Position numbers and translations under genes: made by a program. Shown here piece by piece: positions 21,374 through 32,843 of a stretch of 64,000 bases of DNA (position 1 is the stretch's first letter; the number at the start of each line of letters is the position of its first letter). The notes beneath the pieces were generated by a model. It had not been told where the DNA came from and searched no databases. It was given only the letters and a program-made list of their open reading frames with translations. Source of the DNA: Neoarius graeffei. Its lineage: Eukaryota > Chordata > Actinopteri > Siluriformes > Ariidae. The DNA is taken from assembly GCF_027579695.1 (NCBI RefSeq), contig NC_083583.1, positions 18,502,257-18,566,256 of the forward strand. Direction: 5' to 3'.

Positions 21374-21765
21374 ATTACATTACATTACAGGCTTACAGCA
21401 GACACTCTCATCCAGAGCGACATACAACAGGACCGTGACAGACAGCAGTGGGCAGGATGTCTGAGGAGCAATTGAGGGTTAGGTGCCTTGCTCATGGGCA
21501 CTTCAGGCATTCCTGTGGGTCCAGGGAATTGAACCGGCAACCTTTTGGTCCCAAAGCTGCTTCTCTAACCGTTAATCATGGGAGAAGCCATGGCCTAACG
21601 GTTAGAGAAGCAGCTTTGGGACCAAAAGGTTGCCGGTTTGGTTCCTTGAACCAGCAGGAATAACTGAAGTGCTCTTGAGCAAGGCACCTAACCCCCAACT
21701 ACTCCCCTTATTTGTATGTCACCCTGGATGAGAGCATCTGCTAAATGCCATTCATGTAATTCTGG
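21374..21765. mobile_element. Inverted pair of tRNA-headed SINEs (head to head)
   Basis: An antisense copy (21374-21585) and a sense copy (21586-21765) share GGCCTAACGGTTAGAGAAGC and TTTGGGACCAAAAGGTTGCC, with tRNA-like A and B boxes. They meet at their heads. The sense copy ends with GGATGAGAGCATCTGCTAAA, an L2-type tail. Confidence 0.78.
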
Positions 21766-21886
21766 TAACCATCCAAAAATGCTTAAAAAAAATTCAGGTT
21801 TTTTCAGTGGCGCAATGGATAACATGTCTGACTATGGATCAGAAGATTCTACGTTCTACTCCTAGGCCTGGCTGGCTTGAAAATTT

Positions 21887-22475
21887 GGGCAGCACAGTAG
21901 TGTAAGTGGTTAGCACGGTCGCCTCACAGCAAGAAGGTCCGGGTTCGAACCCAGTGGCCAGCGAGGGCCTTTCTGTGTAAAGTTTGCATGTTCTCCCCAT
22001 GTCTGCGTGGGTTTCCTCTGGGTGCTCCGGTTTCCCCCACAGTCCAAAGACATGCAGTTAGGTTAATGTGGGGTAGCCTTGGGCTGAGCTGCCCTTGAGC
22101 AAGGTACCTGACCCCTGACTGCTCCCTGGGCGCTCTGGTGTGGCTGCCCACTGCTCTGAGTGGGTGTGCGTGTGTTCACTGCTTCAGATGGGTTAAATGC
22201 AGAGGATGAATTTCACTGTGCTTGAAGTGTGCATGTGACTAATAAAGGTTTCTTCTTTCCTCCGGGTGCTCCGGTTTCCCCCACAGTACAAAGACATGCG
22301 GTTAGGTTAATATGGGATGACCTTGGGCTGAGGTGCCCTTGAGCGAGGCACCTAACTCCCAACTGCTCCCCGGGCGCTGTTAGCATGGCTGCCCACTGCT
22401 CGCATGTGTGTGTTCACTGCTTCAGATGGGTTAAATGCAGAAAGGAATTTCACAAGCGTGCGATGAATAAAATTC
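21887..22475 (+). mobile_element. V-SINE type 2 plus adjoining partial copy
   Basis: A complete type-2 SINE (21887-22255) ends in AATAAAGGTTTCTTC. It runs straight into a second copy that begins within the core at TTTCCTCCGGGTGCTCCGGT (22256) and ends near GATGAATAAAATTC. The partial tandem could come from unequal exchange. Confidence 0.82.
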
Positions 22476-22476
22476 T

Positions 22477-22893
22477 GCCTATGTAGTCCCCTATTTATAC
22501 AAATAGGAGTCATTCAGAATTCAGCCATGTTTTTGCTCGGCGTTAGCAACAGTTACAGGTTTTTAGCTTTCTCCTGAAATGTTTTCTTTTATTTCTTCTT
22601 CCTCAGGGTAGTAAAGCTCGCTTTCGCTGTGAAGACTGTCGTTATCGCTATCCATGCTGTAAAATTAATGCTATTCTCCTGAGAAATGCTGGCAGAAATG
22701 TATAAGATTTTTGATAATCTTATAAATAAATCTTATAAAAAAGATAAATGTTGACAAAAAACATGCTACGATGATTGGTGTTGTTGTGAACGATCGAGTC
22801 GCCAGAGTCCGTAACCGGGGTCCGTATCGTAGGATACAGACCCGCTCGTCAGCCAATCAGAGTGCAGGATTTGATGGAAACCGGAGCGTGAAA
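22477..22893 (-). mobile_element. R1 fold-back repeat, copy d (3' part missing)
   Basis: Reverse copy holding the CCAAT-type 5' part (CCAATCAGAGTGCAGGATTT on the plus strand) and the MDSDNDSVHSES-type frame. The second frame and the terminal palindrome are missing. It is a 3'-truncated copy joined to a SINE end. Confidence 0.6.
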
Positions 22894-22894
22894 A

Positions 22895-23862
22895 AAATAA
22901 ATGTATTTATTTTCATTTGTTCAGTTATTGAGAATTTAATATTCAGTACTCAGTATGAAACAATGATTCAGTGGTTCAGTAAATATGACAATATTTATGA
23001 CAAAAACTTGTAATTTTTACAAAAAAAAAGCATATTGTTAATATAAATTAAATGCTTTAAGTTCTGTACAAAATGAATACATGTAATTCATTCGTTCACT
23101 ATTATTTCGCAAGTGCTCACGAAAGTAGAAAAGAAGACAACTTTTACTTGAACTTTAACTAAAAATGAGGAAGTTGCTTGTTATGCTTACTCTGATTTTT
23201 TTTTTTTTTTTTGGAGAATGATCCTTGGTCCCATGTCAACCTTACTTAAAATATGCTTTTTTTTTGTGGAAAGTATTACCAGAGTAAATTATCTCCAGTA
23301 TTTCTACAGTGAAATATTGTAATGCTTGTACATTTTAAAAGCCATGGCTTAATGTCGTGCTACATTGTTTGAGTAAATTCTACTAAGAGCGATTAAAATA
23401 TCCGTCAATCAGGGAGTTGTGAAGTAACTTTGACTGAAGGATTTCGAAACAAAGTCACCAAGAATTATAAATAACCTTCAGGTGAAGATATGATCTGTTA
23501 AATTTACTGGTACTTTCACATGGAAATTCTTTCCTGGGTTTTTTTTTTTTTTTCAGTAAACACTACTCCAGAATTTTTCAGCATAACTAGAAAATTTCCG
23601 ATGACAGCTTTGCGCTGTTGTTTTTCCCCTTTTTCTTTCATAGACTCACTTCACTCCAAGTGTGCTCTGTTCTTGATTTGAATAGAATAGCATTGAGAAA
23701 CCAGTTATGAGTGAGATTTTAATCTGACTTTCTGTACGTCTGTGCAAGCCCGAGCTCTAACCCAGAAATCGTAGCGTATCAAAAGCCCATATAATCTACG
23801 TCTGTACTTAACGTGATATTTTTTTAGCACTTTATGAAATTTAAAAGAATAACATGCATTAT
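22895..23862. other. No gene seen
   Basis: AT-rich intron-like DNA with several poly-T runs (23199, 23540). No domain motif in any frame. Confidence 0.45.
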
Positions 23863-23865
23863 TTT

Positions 23866-24593
23866 TTTCGCGGTCCAAATCCTGCGCTCTGATTGGCTGA
23901 CGAGCGGGTCCGTATCCTACGGTACAGACCCCAGTTATGGACCCCGGTTACGGACCTCTTGCGACTCGCTCGTTCACAACAACAACAAACATAGTAGCAT
24001 TTTTTGTCAACATTTATCTTTCTTTTACATAAGATTTATTTATAAGATTATCAAAAATCTTATAAATTTTTGCCAGCATTTCTCAGGAGAGTAGCATTAA
24101 TTTTACAGCATGGATAGCGATAACGACCGTCTTCACAGCGAAACTACCCTGAGGAAGAAGAAATAAAAGAAAACATTTCAGGAGAAAGCTAAAAACCTGT
24201 AACTGTTACTAACGCCGAGCAAAAACATGGCTGAATCCTGAATGACTCAGTTTTGTATAAATAGGGGACTATATAGGCGGCAAAATGTAGTTTTTTTCCT
24301 GCCATGGAAGTGCACTTGTATACCGAGGAGGAAGCCATTTGCATGACAGCCGTGAATGAGGATTCAAAATGGCGGCTCGGCTCGGTTTTCCCTTTCGGGC
24401 GCTCTCGTTTTCTGTTAGAATTTGGTAAAGAAAAAAATAAATATATTATTTACCAGCTTAAGGTCGGTCCGTATGGTGAAATACCGTGACCTCGGCCTTG
24501 AATACTGACCTCGGCCCAGAAGGCCTCGCTCAGTATTTTCAAGACCTCGGTCACGGTATTTCACCATACGGACCTCCCAGCTGGTAAATAACA
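23866..24593 (+). mobile_element. R1 fold-back repeat, copy e
   Basis: Complete order as in copy b. The MDSDND frame (24111) carries a small deletion. The MEVHLYTEEEAICMTAVNED frame starts at 24304. The terminal palindrome covers about 24450-24593. Confidence 0.65.
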
Positions 24594-24671
24594 TATGTAT
24601 GAAATGAATGAATGTGGCGAGTGAGTCATATCCGCACATCACCTCACTCAAAACTCACCAGTGACGCATTG

Positions 24672-26226
24672 CATTTCCAGAAAAGTCCGGATATTTTCCA
24701 AAATGCAATAAAAACAAAAATCTGCGATTTGTTAATTCAAGTGAACCTTTATTAAACTCAGAAAAATACAAAGAAAACGTTTCCAATAGTTTTACTGACC
24801 AACTTAATTGCATTCTCTAAATAGAAACAAAGTTAGAATTTGATGCCTGTAGCGCACTGAAAAAAAAGTTGGGACAGAGGCGAAATAAGACTGAAAAGTT
24901 AATAGGATATTCAAGTAACACCATTTTGGAAGATTCCATGATAAGCAGGTTAATTGGTATCATGATTGGGTATAAAAGGAGCATGCGCCAAAGGCTCGGT
25001 CTTTCCAAGCAAGGATGGGGCGTGGCTCACTCCTTTGTGCCAAAATTTGTGAGACAAGTGTTTGTCAATTAAAAAAAAGACCATTTCTCAGCAAAAGATT
25101 TTAGGTCTTTCAAAATCTACAGCACATGATATTGTGAAAAGATTCAAGGAATTCGGAGACATCTCAGTGCGTGAGCTTGGAAACCACTGTTGAATGTGCG
25201 TGACTTTTGAGCCCTCGGGCAGCAGCGCATGAGAAATCGTCATGCAATTGTGATAAATATAGCCACGTGGGCTCAGGCGTACTTCGGAAAACCGTTGTCA
25301 CGTAACACAGTCTGCCACTGCATCCAGAAATACAACCTGAAACTGAGGAAGAAGCCGTATATCAATTCTATGCAGAAACAATACTGAGTTCCCTGAGCCT
25401 GAACTTATCTCAGATGGATCGAAAGACAGTGGAAACATGTGCTGTGGTCAGATGAATCCACGTTTCAGCTTGTTTTCGGGAAAACCGGACGTCGTGTTTT
25501 CCGTGCCGAAGGTGAACCTGACCATCCAGTTTGTTATCAGAGAAAGGTGCAAAAGCCAGCATCTGTCATGATATGGGGGCATCAGTGCCCATGGCATGGG
25601 TGAGTTGCACGTGTGTGAAGGTACCATTGACACGAAGGCAGATACTGGGATTTTAGAGAGACGTATGTTGCCATCAAGGTGGCATCTCTTCCCAGGAAGT
25701 CCGTGTTTATTTCAGCAGGACAATGCCAGGCTTCATTCTGCACCGACTACAACAGTGTGGCTTTGTAGACACAGAGTGCGCATGCTTGACTGGCCTGCTG
25801 CCAGTCCAGATCTGTCTCCTACTGAGAATGTATGGTGCATCATGAAGAGGAGAATCAGACAACGGCGACCACGGACTGTTGAGCAGCTGAAGTCTTCTAT
25901 CAAGCAAGAATGGACAAGAGAATTCCAATTGCAAAACTACAACAATTAGTATCCTCAGTTCCCATACGATTAAAGTGTTAATAAAAGGAAAGGTGATGTA
26001 ATACAATGGTAATAATGCGTCTGTCCCAACTTTTTTTTTGAGTGTGTTGCAAACATCTAATTCTAACTTTGGTTATATTTACAAAATACAGTTAAGTTGG
26101 CCAGTGAAACTACTGAAAATTAGTTTTTCAATACATTTTAAAATATTATCAGTTAAATAAAGGTTCACATGAATTAACAAAATCACAGATATTTTTTATT
26201 TTTATTGCATTTTGGATATCATCTCA
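24672..26226 (+). mobile_element. Tc1/mariner-like transposon with ~200-bp TIRs
   Basis: Outer arms hold ATCCAAAATGCAATAAAAAT-type inverted sequence. Inner marks AAAAAGTTGGGACAGAGG (24868) and CTGTCCCAACTTTTTTTTTG (26021) face each other. A decayed forward transposase lies between. The outermost bases are uncertain by about 10 bp. Confidence 0.75.
25080..25949 (+). pseudogene. Tc1-like DD34E transposase remnant
   Basis: The remnant codes LWSDESTFQLVFGKTGRRVF, SVMIWGCIS-like residues and QQDNARLHSA, then ASPDLSPTENVW. These hold the three catalytic acidic positions of Tc1 transposases (D, D, E). The longest intact stretch is 25596-25949. Upstream parts lie in other frames with several stops, so at least two frameshifts separate them. 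The enzyme would cut and rejoin the element's TIRs at TA sites. This copy cannot encode it. Confidence 0.75.
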
Positions 26227-26232
26227 ACTTTT

Positions 26233-26570
26233 GGGGCAGCACAGTGGTGTAGTGGTTAGCACTGTCACCTCACAGCAAGAAGGTCCGGGTTCGAGCCCCG
26301 TGACCGGCGAGGGCCTTTCTGTGCGGAGTTTGCGTGTTCTCCCCGTGTCCGCGTGGGTTTCCTCTGGGTGCTCCGGTTTCCCCCACAGTCCAAAGACATG
26401 CAGGTTAGGTTAACTGGTGACTCTAAATTGACCGTAGGTGTGAATGTGAGTGTGAATGGTTGTCTGTGTCTATGTGTCAGCCCTGTGATGACCTGGCGAC
26501 TTGTCCAGGGTGTACCCCGCCTTTCACCCGTAGTCAGCTTGGATAGGCTCCAGCTTGCCTGTGACCCTCA
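26233..26570 (+). mobile_element. V-SINE type 1, 3' truncated
   Basis: Head, core and most of the type-1 3' domain are present. It breaks off at GCTTGCCTGTGACCCTCAGG, without the usual ATAATGAGATG tail. It starts directly at the right end of the Tc1-like element. Confidence 0.85.
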
Positions 26571-26642
26571 GGTCTCACATTAACATTGCCTACCTGCAAG
26601 CTTCTATAAAACATGCAGATGATATGCCTATTATTAGGCCTA

Positions 26643-26677
<35 letters not shown>

Positions 26678-26927
26678 GCATAAATTCATATCAGAGGTCT
26701 AGTGCCAATTCCCAGTTATAGCAATAGCCTAGTAATGATAATAGGCCTACTGATAATAATATTAATACTACTACTACTAATAATAATAATAATAATAACA
26801 ACAACAAAACATGTAACCTCATAATTATATAGCTATAGCCTAGTAATGACGATAGGCCTACCTACCGCTACTGATGATGATAATAATAATAATAATAATA
26901 ATAATAGTGTGGGCCTAAAAATAATAG

Positions 26928-26964
<37 letters not shown>

Positions 26965-26965
26965 G
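26643..26965. repeat. Cluster of (TAA)n and (CTAT)n microsatellites
   Basis: (TAA)n runs lie at about 26643-26675, 26775-26800 and 26875-26905. Between them, the motif AGCCTAGTAATGAYRATAGGCC-like recurs twice. A (CTAT)9 run closes the cluster at 26928-26963. A G-rich stretch (26995-27060) follows. Confidence 0.85.
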
Positions 26966-27065
26966 CAAGGTGGTGTAGTGGGGGTGGGGCCGGTAAGGGG
27001 GGGGTGGCGCCGGGAGGAGGGGGGGGCCCCAACTGCAATGAACCAGCTTTGGGGGGGCCCAGCTT

Positions 27066-27955
27066 GAAAAAGGTTGAGAACCCCTGCTTTAGATCAATCA
27101 ACATACAGGCATATTAGCTTGTTAAATCTGTAACACTGACTTTACAGTTTGTCGTTTTGAGGAACAAAATATACATGACTCATCACCGTTAGCTAGCTAG
27201 CTTGTTGCTAAGAAAAGGCGAACATCGAGACGTCCACAGGTTTTCCCCACTTTGTAGCTCGAACGCGCAGAGATCGAAAACGATTCCGATTTCCTGCTTC
27301 TGAGGTACCCGAGGTTTGCCGTACACATCATAATTCAAACTTCCACTTGGAAAATGTAGCTACAGGAATGGAAGGATTGAATAAATAAATATGCAGACTG
27401 TTCCTTACAAATTTGGTCAAAGAATCGTGAGTGATGATCGTGATCTTAGTTCTAAACAAAAAAACACGTTACAGCTACAATTATATTACGTACAACATTA
27501 TTATCTGTACTACACTATTCATTTTAATGAAAAGTAACAACAAGAGAAAAGCATAAAAGCATCTCCTTAGGAAACATGCTGAAACAGGGCTTTTCATCCA
27601 GAGAGAGTCAACAACTGCCAAACAAAGTCTCCTGAAATTCCCAGTGCAACAACTGAGTGGTTAATGACATCTCATGAGATTCTGCCGAGAAGCTGCCTCG
27701 GGTCTCGCCTCATTAGAAAAGACTTGACTTTCTGGGAACGTATTATTCTGGAAAGTGAAAGAACAGTACTTAATAATCACATGTACTGGATGTGATTTTT
27801 ATGCGTGATCAACATGGATGACACAAGTATGCTACTCAGACCAAGGACTTCTAGTTAATCTGCTAAAAAGGTAAAAAGTTTCTTCCACGGTTTCTCAACT
27901 TGCAACAAACATGATCTAAATCACAAAGTCATAGCTGGATCAGGCGAGGGATTTG
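27066..27955. other. No gene seen
   Basis: Unique-looking intronic sequence. All frames are short and lack motifs. Confidence 0.45.
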
Positions 27956-28109
27956 GGGGCAGCCATGGCCTGAAGGTTTGAGAAGTGGCCTTGGGTCCAA
28001 AGGGTCGCCGGTTTGATTCCCGGGACTGGCAGGAAAAACATGAACGAATGAACAGCACTTACCTCTGCTTCTGTATCATGGATGAAGTGCCCTTCAGCAA
28101 GGCACCTAA

Positions 28110-28597
28110 AGGCCAATTTATGCTGACAACCCAGTCCTTGCAGATGGCGTCTGCGAAGCCCCCCCCTTCACAGACGCTCTGCGCGCACCTCCCAAAAATT
28201 GTGACCGTCGCAGACAAGAGGGCTCTAATTGGTCCACTCTACATCCGCTGTACACGCACTTCTGCTTCCCTACTTTCCCAGTTTGGTTTGTTTTCACGAC
28301 CGCCATTTTTAAAAACACGAGCGAAGATGGAGCAGCACGAAGAGCGGTTGATCGAGGAAGTGAGGAAGTACGTACATCTATACAACTCCAGTTCTAGTCA
28401 TTATAAGTAACCGGAGGATAAACACTCCACTAACCACACCCACCAACTACTCCTAGCGATTTCGCGACTTCGTGCCTCCTTGCGTTGTGGCGGTGAATAA
28501 CATCGCGCACGCCTATTACTCCCCGCTCAACGATAAATTACAACTGTCTGCGAAAAGCTATCTGCGAAAGCCTTGTCGCAAGAGCATGCAGAGCCCC
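28110..28597 (+). mobile_element. PIF/Harbinger-type MITE
   Basis: TAA target duplications (28107-28109 and 28598-28600) flank a 488-bp element. The inverted ends are AGGCCAATTTATGCT and, on the reverse strand of the right end, GGGGCTCTGCATGCT. The 3-bp TAA duplication and the MADF-type exon inside both fit PIF/Harbinger. The host SINE gives the empty-site sequence. Confidence 0.75.
28327..28406 (+). CDS. MADF/Myb-like first exon of a Harbinger protein
   Basis: The frame opens MEQHEERLIEEVRKYVHLYN, then SSSSHYK. This is the start of a MADF-type DNA-binding domain as coded by the second (non-transposase) gene of PIF/Harbinger elements, which helps bring the transposase to the TIRs and nucleus. 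A donor fits at ATAA/GTAACC (GT at 28407). Read without splicing, a stop follows two codons later. All later exons are deleted. Confidence 0.55.
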
Positions 28598-28647
28598 TAA
28601 CCCCCCAACTGCTCCCTGGGTGCTGTAGCATAGCTGCCCACTGCTCT

Positions 28648-28714
<67 letters not shown>

Positions 28715-28916
28715 CTCATTGCTCACTTGTGTGTTCACTGCTTCAGATGGATTAAATACAGAGGAGGAATTTCACTATGCTTGAGTGTACATGTTACAAA
28801 AATAAAGGCTTCTTCTTCTTTGAAGGATTTTATTTTCTGTTATAACCAAAAGAAATACGTCGACAAAGCAAGCGCTTGGCAAAACCTGATTAATCATTAC
28901 GTATGTGCTAATAATA

Positions 28917-29090
28917 GCGGAAACCATGGCCTAAAGATTAGAGAAGCAGCTTTGGGACCAAAAGGTTGCCAGTTCAATTCCCTGTACCGGCAGGAACGGC
29001 TGAAATGCCTTAGCAGCGCAAGGCACCTAACCCCCAACTGCTCCCTGGGTCCTGTTGTACGCTGCTCTGGATAAGAGCGTCTGCTAAAAA
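28917..29090 (+). mobile_element. tRNA-headed SINE with L2-type tail
   Basis: ACCATGGCCTAAAGATTAGA and GGACCAAAAGGTTGCCAGTT form the tRNA-like head. It ends with GCTCTGGATAAGAGCGTCTG. Same family as 21586-21765. Confidence 0.75.
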
Positions 29091-29162
29091 TCGATTGTGA
29101 GATGTATTACGATCTCCACACGCATGATAACATGATGAAGAAATTAATCAGCTTTAATAACA

Positions 29163-29460
29163 TAATAAGTTCAACTTATATAGTGCCTTTCTCCCACCCA
29201 AGGTCGCTTTACAATTACCAAAAAAAAAAACACAGTCCCACACGAAGTCGCATGAAGTTATGTCCCACACCGCCTGCACATCGCTCGGAACACCATGTCA
29301 TGGATCAACAAAGCGAGCACAGAAGCACTGCCACACAGAGCACTGGTACCGTATGTTCCAAACCGCCTACACAGCTGCCGTTACGCCACTGGGCAACAGT
29401 GCTCGGAACACCACGCCAAGCACAGAAGCGCTAGACAACTACGATAGTCATCACCCATGG
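29163..29460 (-). mobile_element. LINE 3' end, reverse strand, second copy
   Basis: It holds AACTTATATAGTGCCTTTCT and CCCAAGGTCGCTTTACAATT at its left edge, then the CACAGAGCACTGG / GCAACAGTGCTCGGAACACC modules seen at 4620-4880. Confidence 0.5.
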
Positions 29461-29464
29461 CCTG

Positions 29465-30086
29465 AAGACCAAGGCCTGAAAGGAACCGACGCCCAAAACT
29501 GGGTCCGGAGCGATGCCACAACCGGCAGACAAAACATTCAAACAAAGAACAAACATCAAACCATACAATCACAAAAAGAAAAACAAAGGGGGAAAAAAAG
29601 CTCCAGTGAGAAGCAGTAGCCAAAATGCACACAGCGTACTCTCAACCGGAAAAGGAGAAACAATTAGAAATATAGCAATAATATTGTCAACTTCTTCAAG
29701 GCCTGTTTTCATCTAAATTACCCACAATGCAACTGGAAATTCTCTACCTAAAGACGGCGATGCGGCAGTGCTTTAGTCCTTCAGTATGTCCGTCTCTCTC
29801 ACTCTGACATCCGCTTAAAAGATCAGCTTCGAAAGCTTCATGCTAATACCACAGTCAACGCCACTGTGCTCGCCATCTAGCCAAGCCAAATCTCTGCCGT
29901 AACTCAGCGCGACGGCACCATAAAGCTGTACTGCATTCTGTCGAGGATGTTCAACATCACTGGAAACTCGGTATGAGAAAAGAAGCTCTTGCTCTCGTGT
30001 TTTCCGGAACTAAAATCTGCAAAATCTGAGTGTTATTCGTTACATCTGAGCGTGCTTCATTTTCTTTCCTATTAATCTCTGTGGTA
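29465..30086. other. No gene seen
   Basis: Short frames on both strands lack motifs. The sequence leads up to the palindrome at 30087. Confidence 0.4.
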
Positions 30087-30900
30087 ATATGGAATCAATT
30101 TTGTGCCAAAATGTTCATACAATACTTTTGAAATATCAAACAAAAACGACAAATCAAAATACAAAAAAAAAAAGTCAATTTTTTAGACTGGCAAACAAAT
30201 TATTCGTGTAATCGTGCAAAATATCAGTCTATTACTCTTCAGAAACCTTTTATTTTTGTTTTGTGTCTTTCTCAGTTTTGTTTGACGTAATTTATTTTGG
30301 TTGCGATTCCAGCTTTCTCGTTTGCGCTCCCTGACTTTTTGCTTGCAGTTTTGGCACAAACTTCACGTGTGGGTGGGCTGTCCAGGAATGCATTCCCATT
30401 GGCTAACTTGTGTTTGACTGACAGCTACGCTCAGCCATTCCCTACTCGGATTCTGGCGGACTGTTTGACGAGTGACCGATCCATTGACGGTAAACAAGGA
30501 TCGAGTGGACTTCAGTGGCGACTATGATATTGAATTAATTCAACAAAGTGTAAGTACGGGACAAATGTGTTGTATGTGTTGCAGTAGTGCACATTATGCA
30601 GGCGTGTTTAATGGTAGCAAGACAGCTATTATATTGGGTAGTGGAGAGAAGTCTAACATTTGATTTGCCACGAAACACCTGCATAATGTGTACTACTGCA
30701 ACACATACAACACATTTGTCCCGTACTTACACTTTGTTGAATTAATTCAATATCATAGTCGCCACTGAAGTCCACTCGATCCTTGTTTACCGTCAATGGC
30801 TCGGTCACTCGTCAAACAGTCCGCCAGAATCCGAGTAGGGAATGGCTGAGCGTAGCTGTCAGTCAAACACAAGTTACCCAATGGGAATGCATTCCTGGAC

Positions 30901-31479
30901 TAGCCTGGGCCCGCCCATCCTAAGTGTGACGCAACACGAGGGCCTGTTGCGAGCTTAGTCTGGCAAGGCAAGCTATCTCAAGCTCTTCCAAGCTCCCGAA
31001 AAATCGGGAGCCAGTCAACTTTGAGCATCTCCAACGGCCCTGGGTAGAGGCGTGTTCAACGCAGTGACGTAGTAGAACTGCGACCGGAAGCCATAGATTG
31101 TTTACAGAATCTATGCCGGAAGCGCTTCATTCACTAGAAACATTACGAACATGGAGCAGCGGCAAGCCTTTGACACAGCGGTAGATGCTGCATTGAAAGC
31201 ATTCAACGGGAAGTTCTCATTGAAAGCGGAGCAAAGAGCAGCCCTGGAGGTATTTATCTTCTTCCTGTTACTCAAGCAGTTTCCGTCGCGTCACATACGT
31301 CAGAGGAAAGAGTGATGTGATTGGTTTAAGTTTCGTCACAGCCTTTTCTGGCTTCGACCAGTAGCAAACTGAGGCATTTCAGGGAGGCGGGTCAACCATG
31401 CGCTTTGGGAAACGGTTGGGCTTAATATCTTTGCCAGACCAAATGCTCGCAGAGCTTTGAAGTTGCGTTAGCCAGACTA
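30901..31479 (+). mobile_element. AcademH-like MITE with 9-bp target duplication
   Basis: Element ends are TAGCCTGGGCC and, inverted, TAGTCTGGCTAACGC. It is flanked by TTCCTGGAC on both sides (30892-30900 and 31480-31488). The palindrome's other arm gives the empty site. It carries a helicase-type first exon. A 9-bp duplication plus a RecQ-like helicase matches what I recall of the AcademH lineage. MULEs also make 9-bp duplications but lack this exon. Confidence 0.5.
31151..31249 (+). CDS. First exon of a RecQ-like helicase transposon protein
   Basis: The frame from ATG 31151 reads MEQRQAFDTAVDAALKAFNG, then KFSLKAEQRAALE, ending at a donor-like GGAG/GTATTT (GT at 31250). The pattern KFSLKxEQxxAL resembles the Q-motif region just before the Walker A box of RecQ-type superfamily II helicases found in fish transposon genes. 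Unspliced, it would run to a stop at 31313 with a hydrophobic, non-homologous tail. Later helicase motifs are absent, so no activity can be expected. Confidence 0.4.
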
Positions 31480-31782
31480 TTCCTGGACAGCCCACCCACA
31501 CGTGAAGTTTGTGCCAAAACTGCAAGCAAAAAGTCAGGGAGCGCAAACGAGAAAGCTGGAATCGCAACCAAAATAAATTACGTCAAACAAAACTGAGAAA
31601 GACACAGAACAAAAATAAAAGGTTTCTGAAGAGTAATAGACTGATATTTTGCACGATTACGCGAATAATTTGTTTGCCAGTCTAAAAAAATTGACTTTTT
31701 TTTTGTATTTTGATTTGTCGTTTTTGTTTGATATTTCAAAAGTATTGGATGAACATTTTGGCACAAAATTGATTCCATATGG

Positions 31783-32843
31783 TAAGTGCTCAAGCAATAA
31801 AAATATCCCTGTATGACATCAATCTGGCGTAAAACCTATAACTTCTCACAGAAATAAGGAAAATATTGCGTCAACCAACCAACAAATTAGCATCAAGATC
31901 TTCAAGCAGATCACAGATATGTTTCAGAGTACAGTTTGGAACGTTACTATTGTTTAGACTCCGGCAGGAACAAAATAAGACGTGAAATGTATTAAACGTT
32001 TCAGTAATTTCACTGCTGTTGCTGTTTAGCTACTGTTTAGTCTCCGCCATGAAACCACGACAGACTTCTGGCCTTTATAAAAGACCAGGATTGCAATGTA
32101 ATGACAAAGGGATATTTACAAAAACTCACCTCATGTAAACACTATCATCAAGACTAGTTTTACGTTTTTATTTTTACCGGTGATATTTACTTATGTCTAT
32201 CGAGCATGTTGTTTATAGAGTTCACATTTCTCAGCCATATTGCCAGCATCTTCAGTTTTATACAACCGTCTCGGACAATATTACACACATCTGAGTCGGA
32301 TGATGTAAAATATATCCATGACCATTTTTTTTACTATGTTACATATTTAACATACTCTATCTTTTATTTTCTACACCAACATCTTTTAAAAAATGTGTAA
32401 AACAAGAAAGCTTGGGCATATGACAAACTTTGTCAGAAAATCAATTGAGTCAGTTGAGTTAGACTGATTAAATCAGATCAACTCAAAGGCAGGAAACAAT
32501 TATTGAAACTTCCCCTCTTTAAAGGTGCAATATGTAAGATTTGCTATTTTTGTTTTTCCGAGATTAAGTCCCTGACAGTTAGGGACTGAAGGACACTGCA
32601 TTCACAAAAGAAAAAAAAAAAATAAAGACACCTTATCTCATGAGTTACGATCTTGTAATTACAAGAAAAGATCGCAATTATGAAATAACCAGAAAGGTGT
32701 CGAGCGTTTGGTGTATTGTTAAGCAAAAAAAACGTTAGCGCTGTGTACATAAACACTTCCTGACCTGCAAAGCCGAGAAATATTCATTACATTATTTTAA
32801 CCAAGGGTTGGGTTTTTTTTAAAAGGTAGACTGCCTTTCAGGC
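31783..32843. other. No gene seen
   Basis: AT-rich, unique-looking sequence. Frames at 32206 and 32544 are low-complexity hydrophobic translations without motif. Confidence 0.45.

Larger units (their letters stand above)
27959..28812 (+). mobile_element. tRNA-headed SINE split by a PIF/Harbinger MITE
   Basis: The head (GCCATGGCCTGAAGGTTTGA, B box GGTTTGATTCCC) lies at 27959-28109. The tail resumes at 28598 (TAACCCCCCAACTGCTCCCT) and ends AATAAAGGCTTCTTCTTCTT. A (GT)n run of about 60 bp (28650-28710) has expanded in the tail. Confidence 0.75.
30087..31780. repeat. Large palindrome with ~515-bp arms and 75-bp spacer, interrupted
   Basis: The left arm 30087-30602 is repeated in inverse at 30678-31780, once the 579-bp insertion at 30901-31479 and its 9-bp duplication are removed. 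The spacer 30603-30677 is unique. The outer mark ATATGGAATCAATTTTGTGC and inner mark CATTATGCAGG are both mirrored. Only scattered single mismatches are seen by eye. The arms contain short frames of doubtful meaning. Confidence 0.9.

Noticed and set aside
28538..28755. Frames of alternating Thr-His or Cys-Val
   Set aside because: They translate a (GT)n microsatellite.
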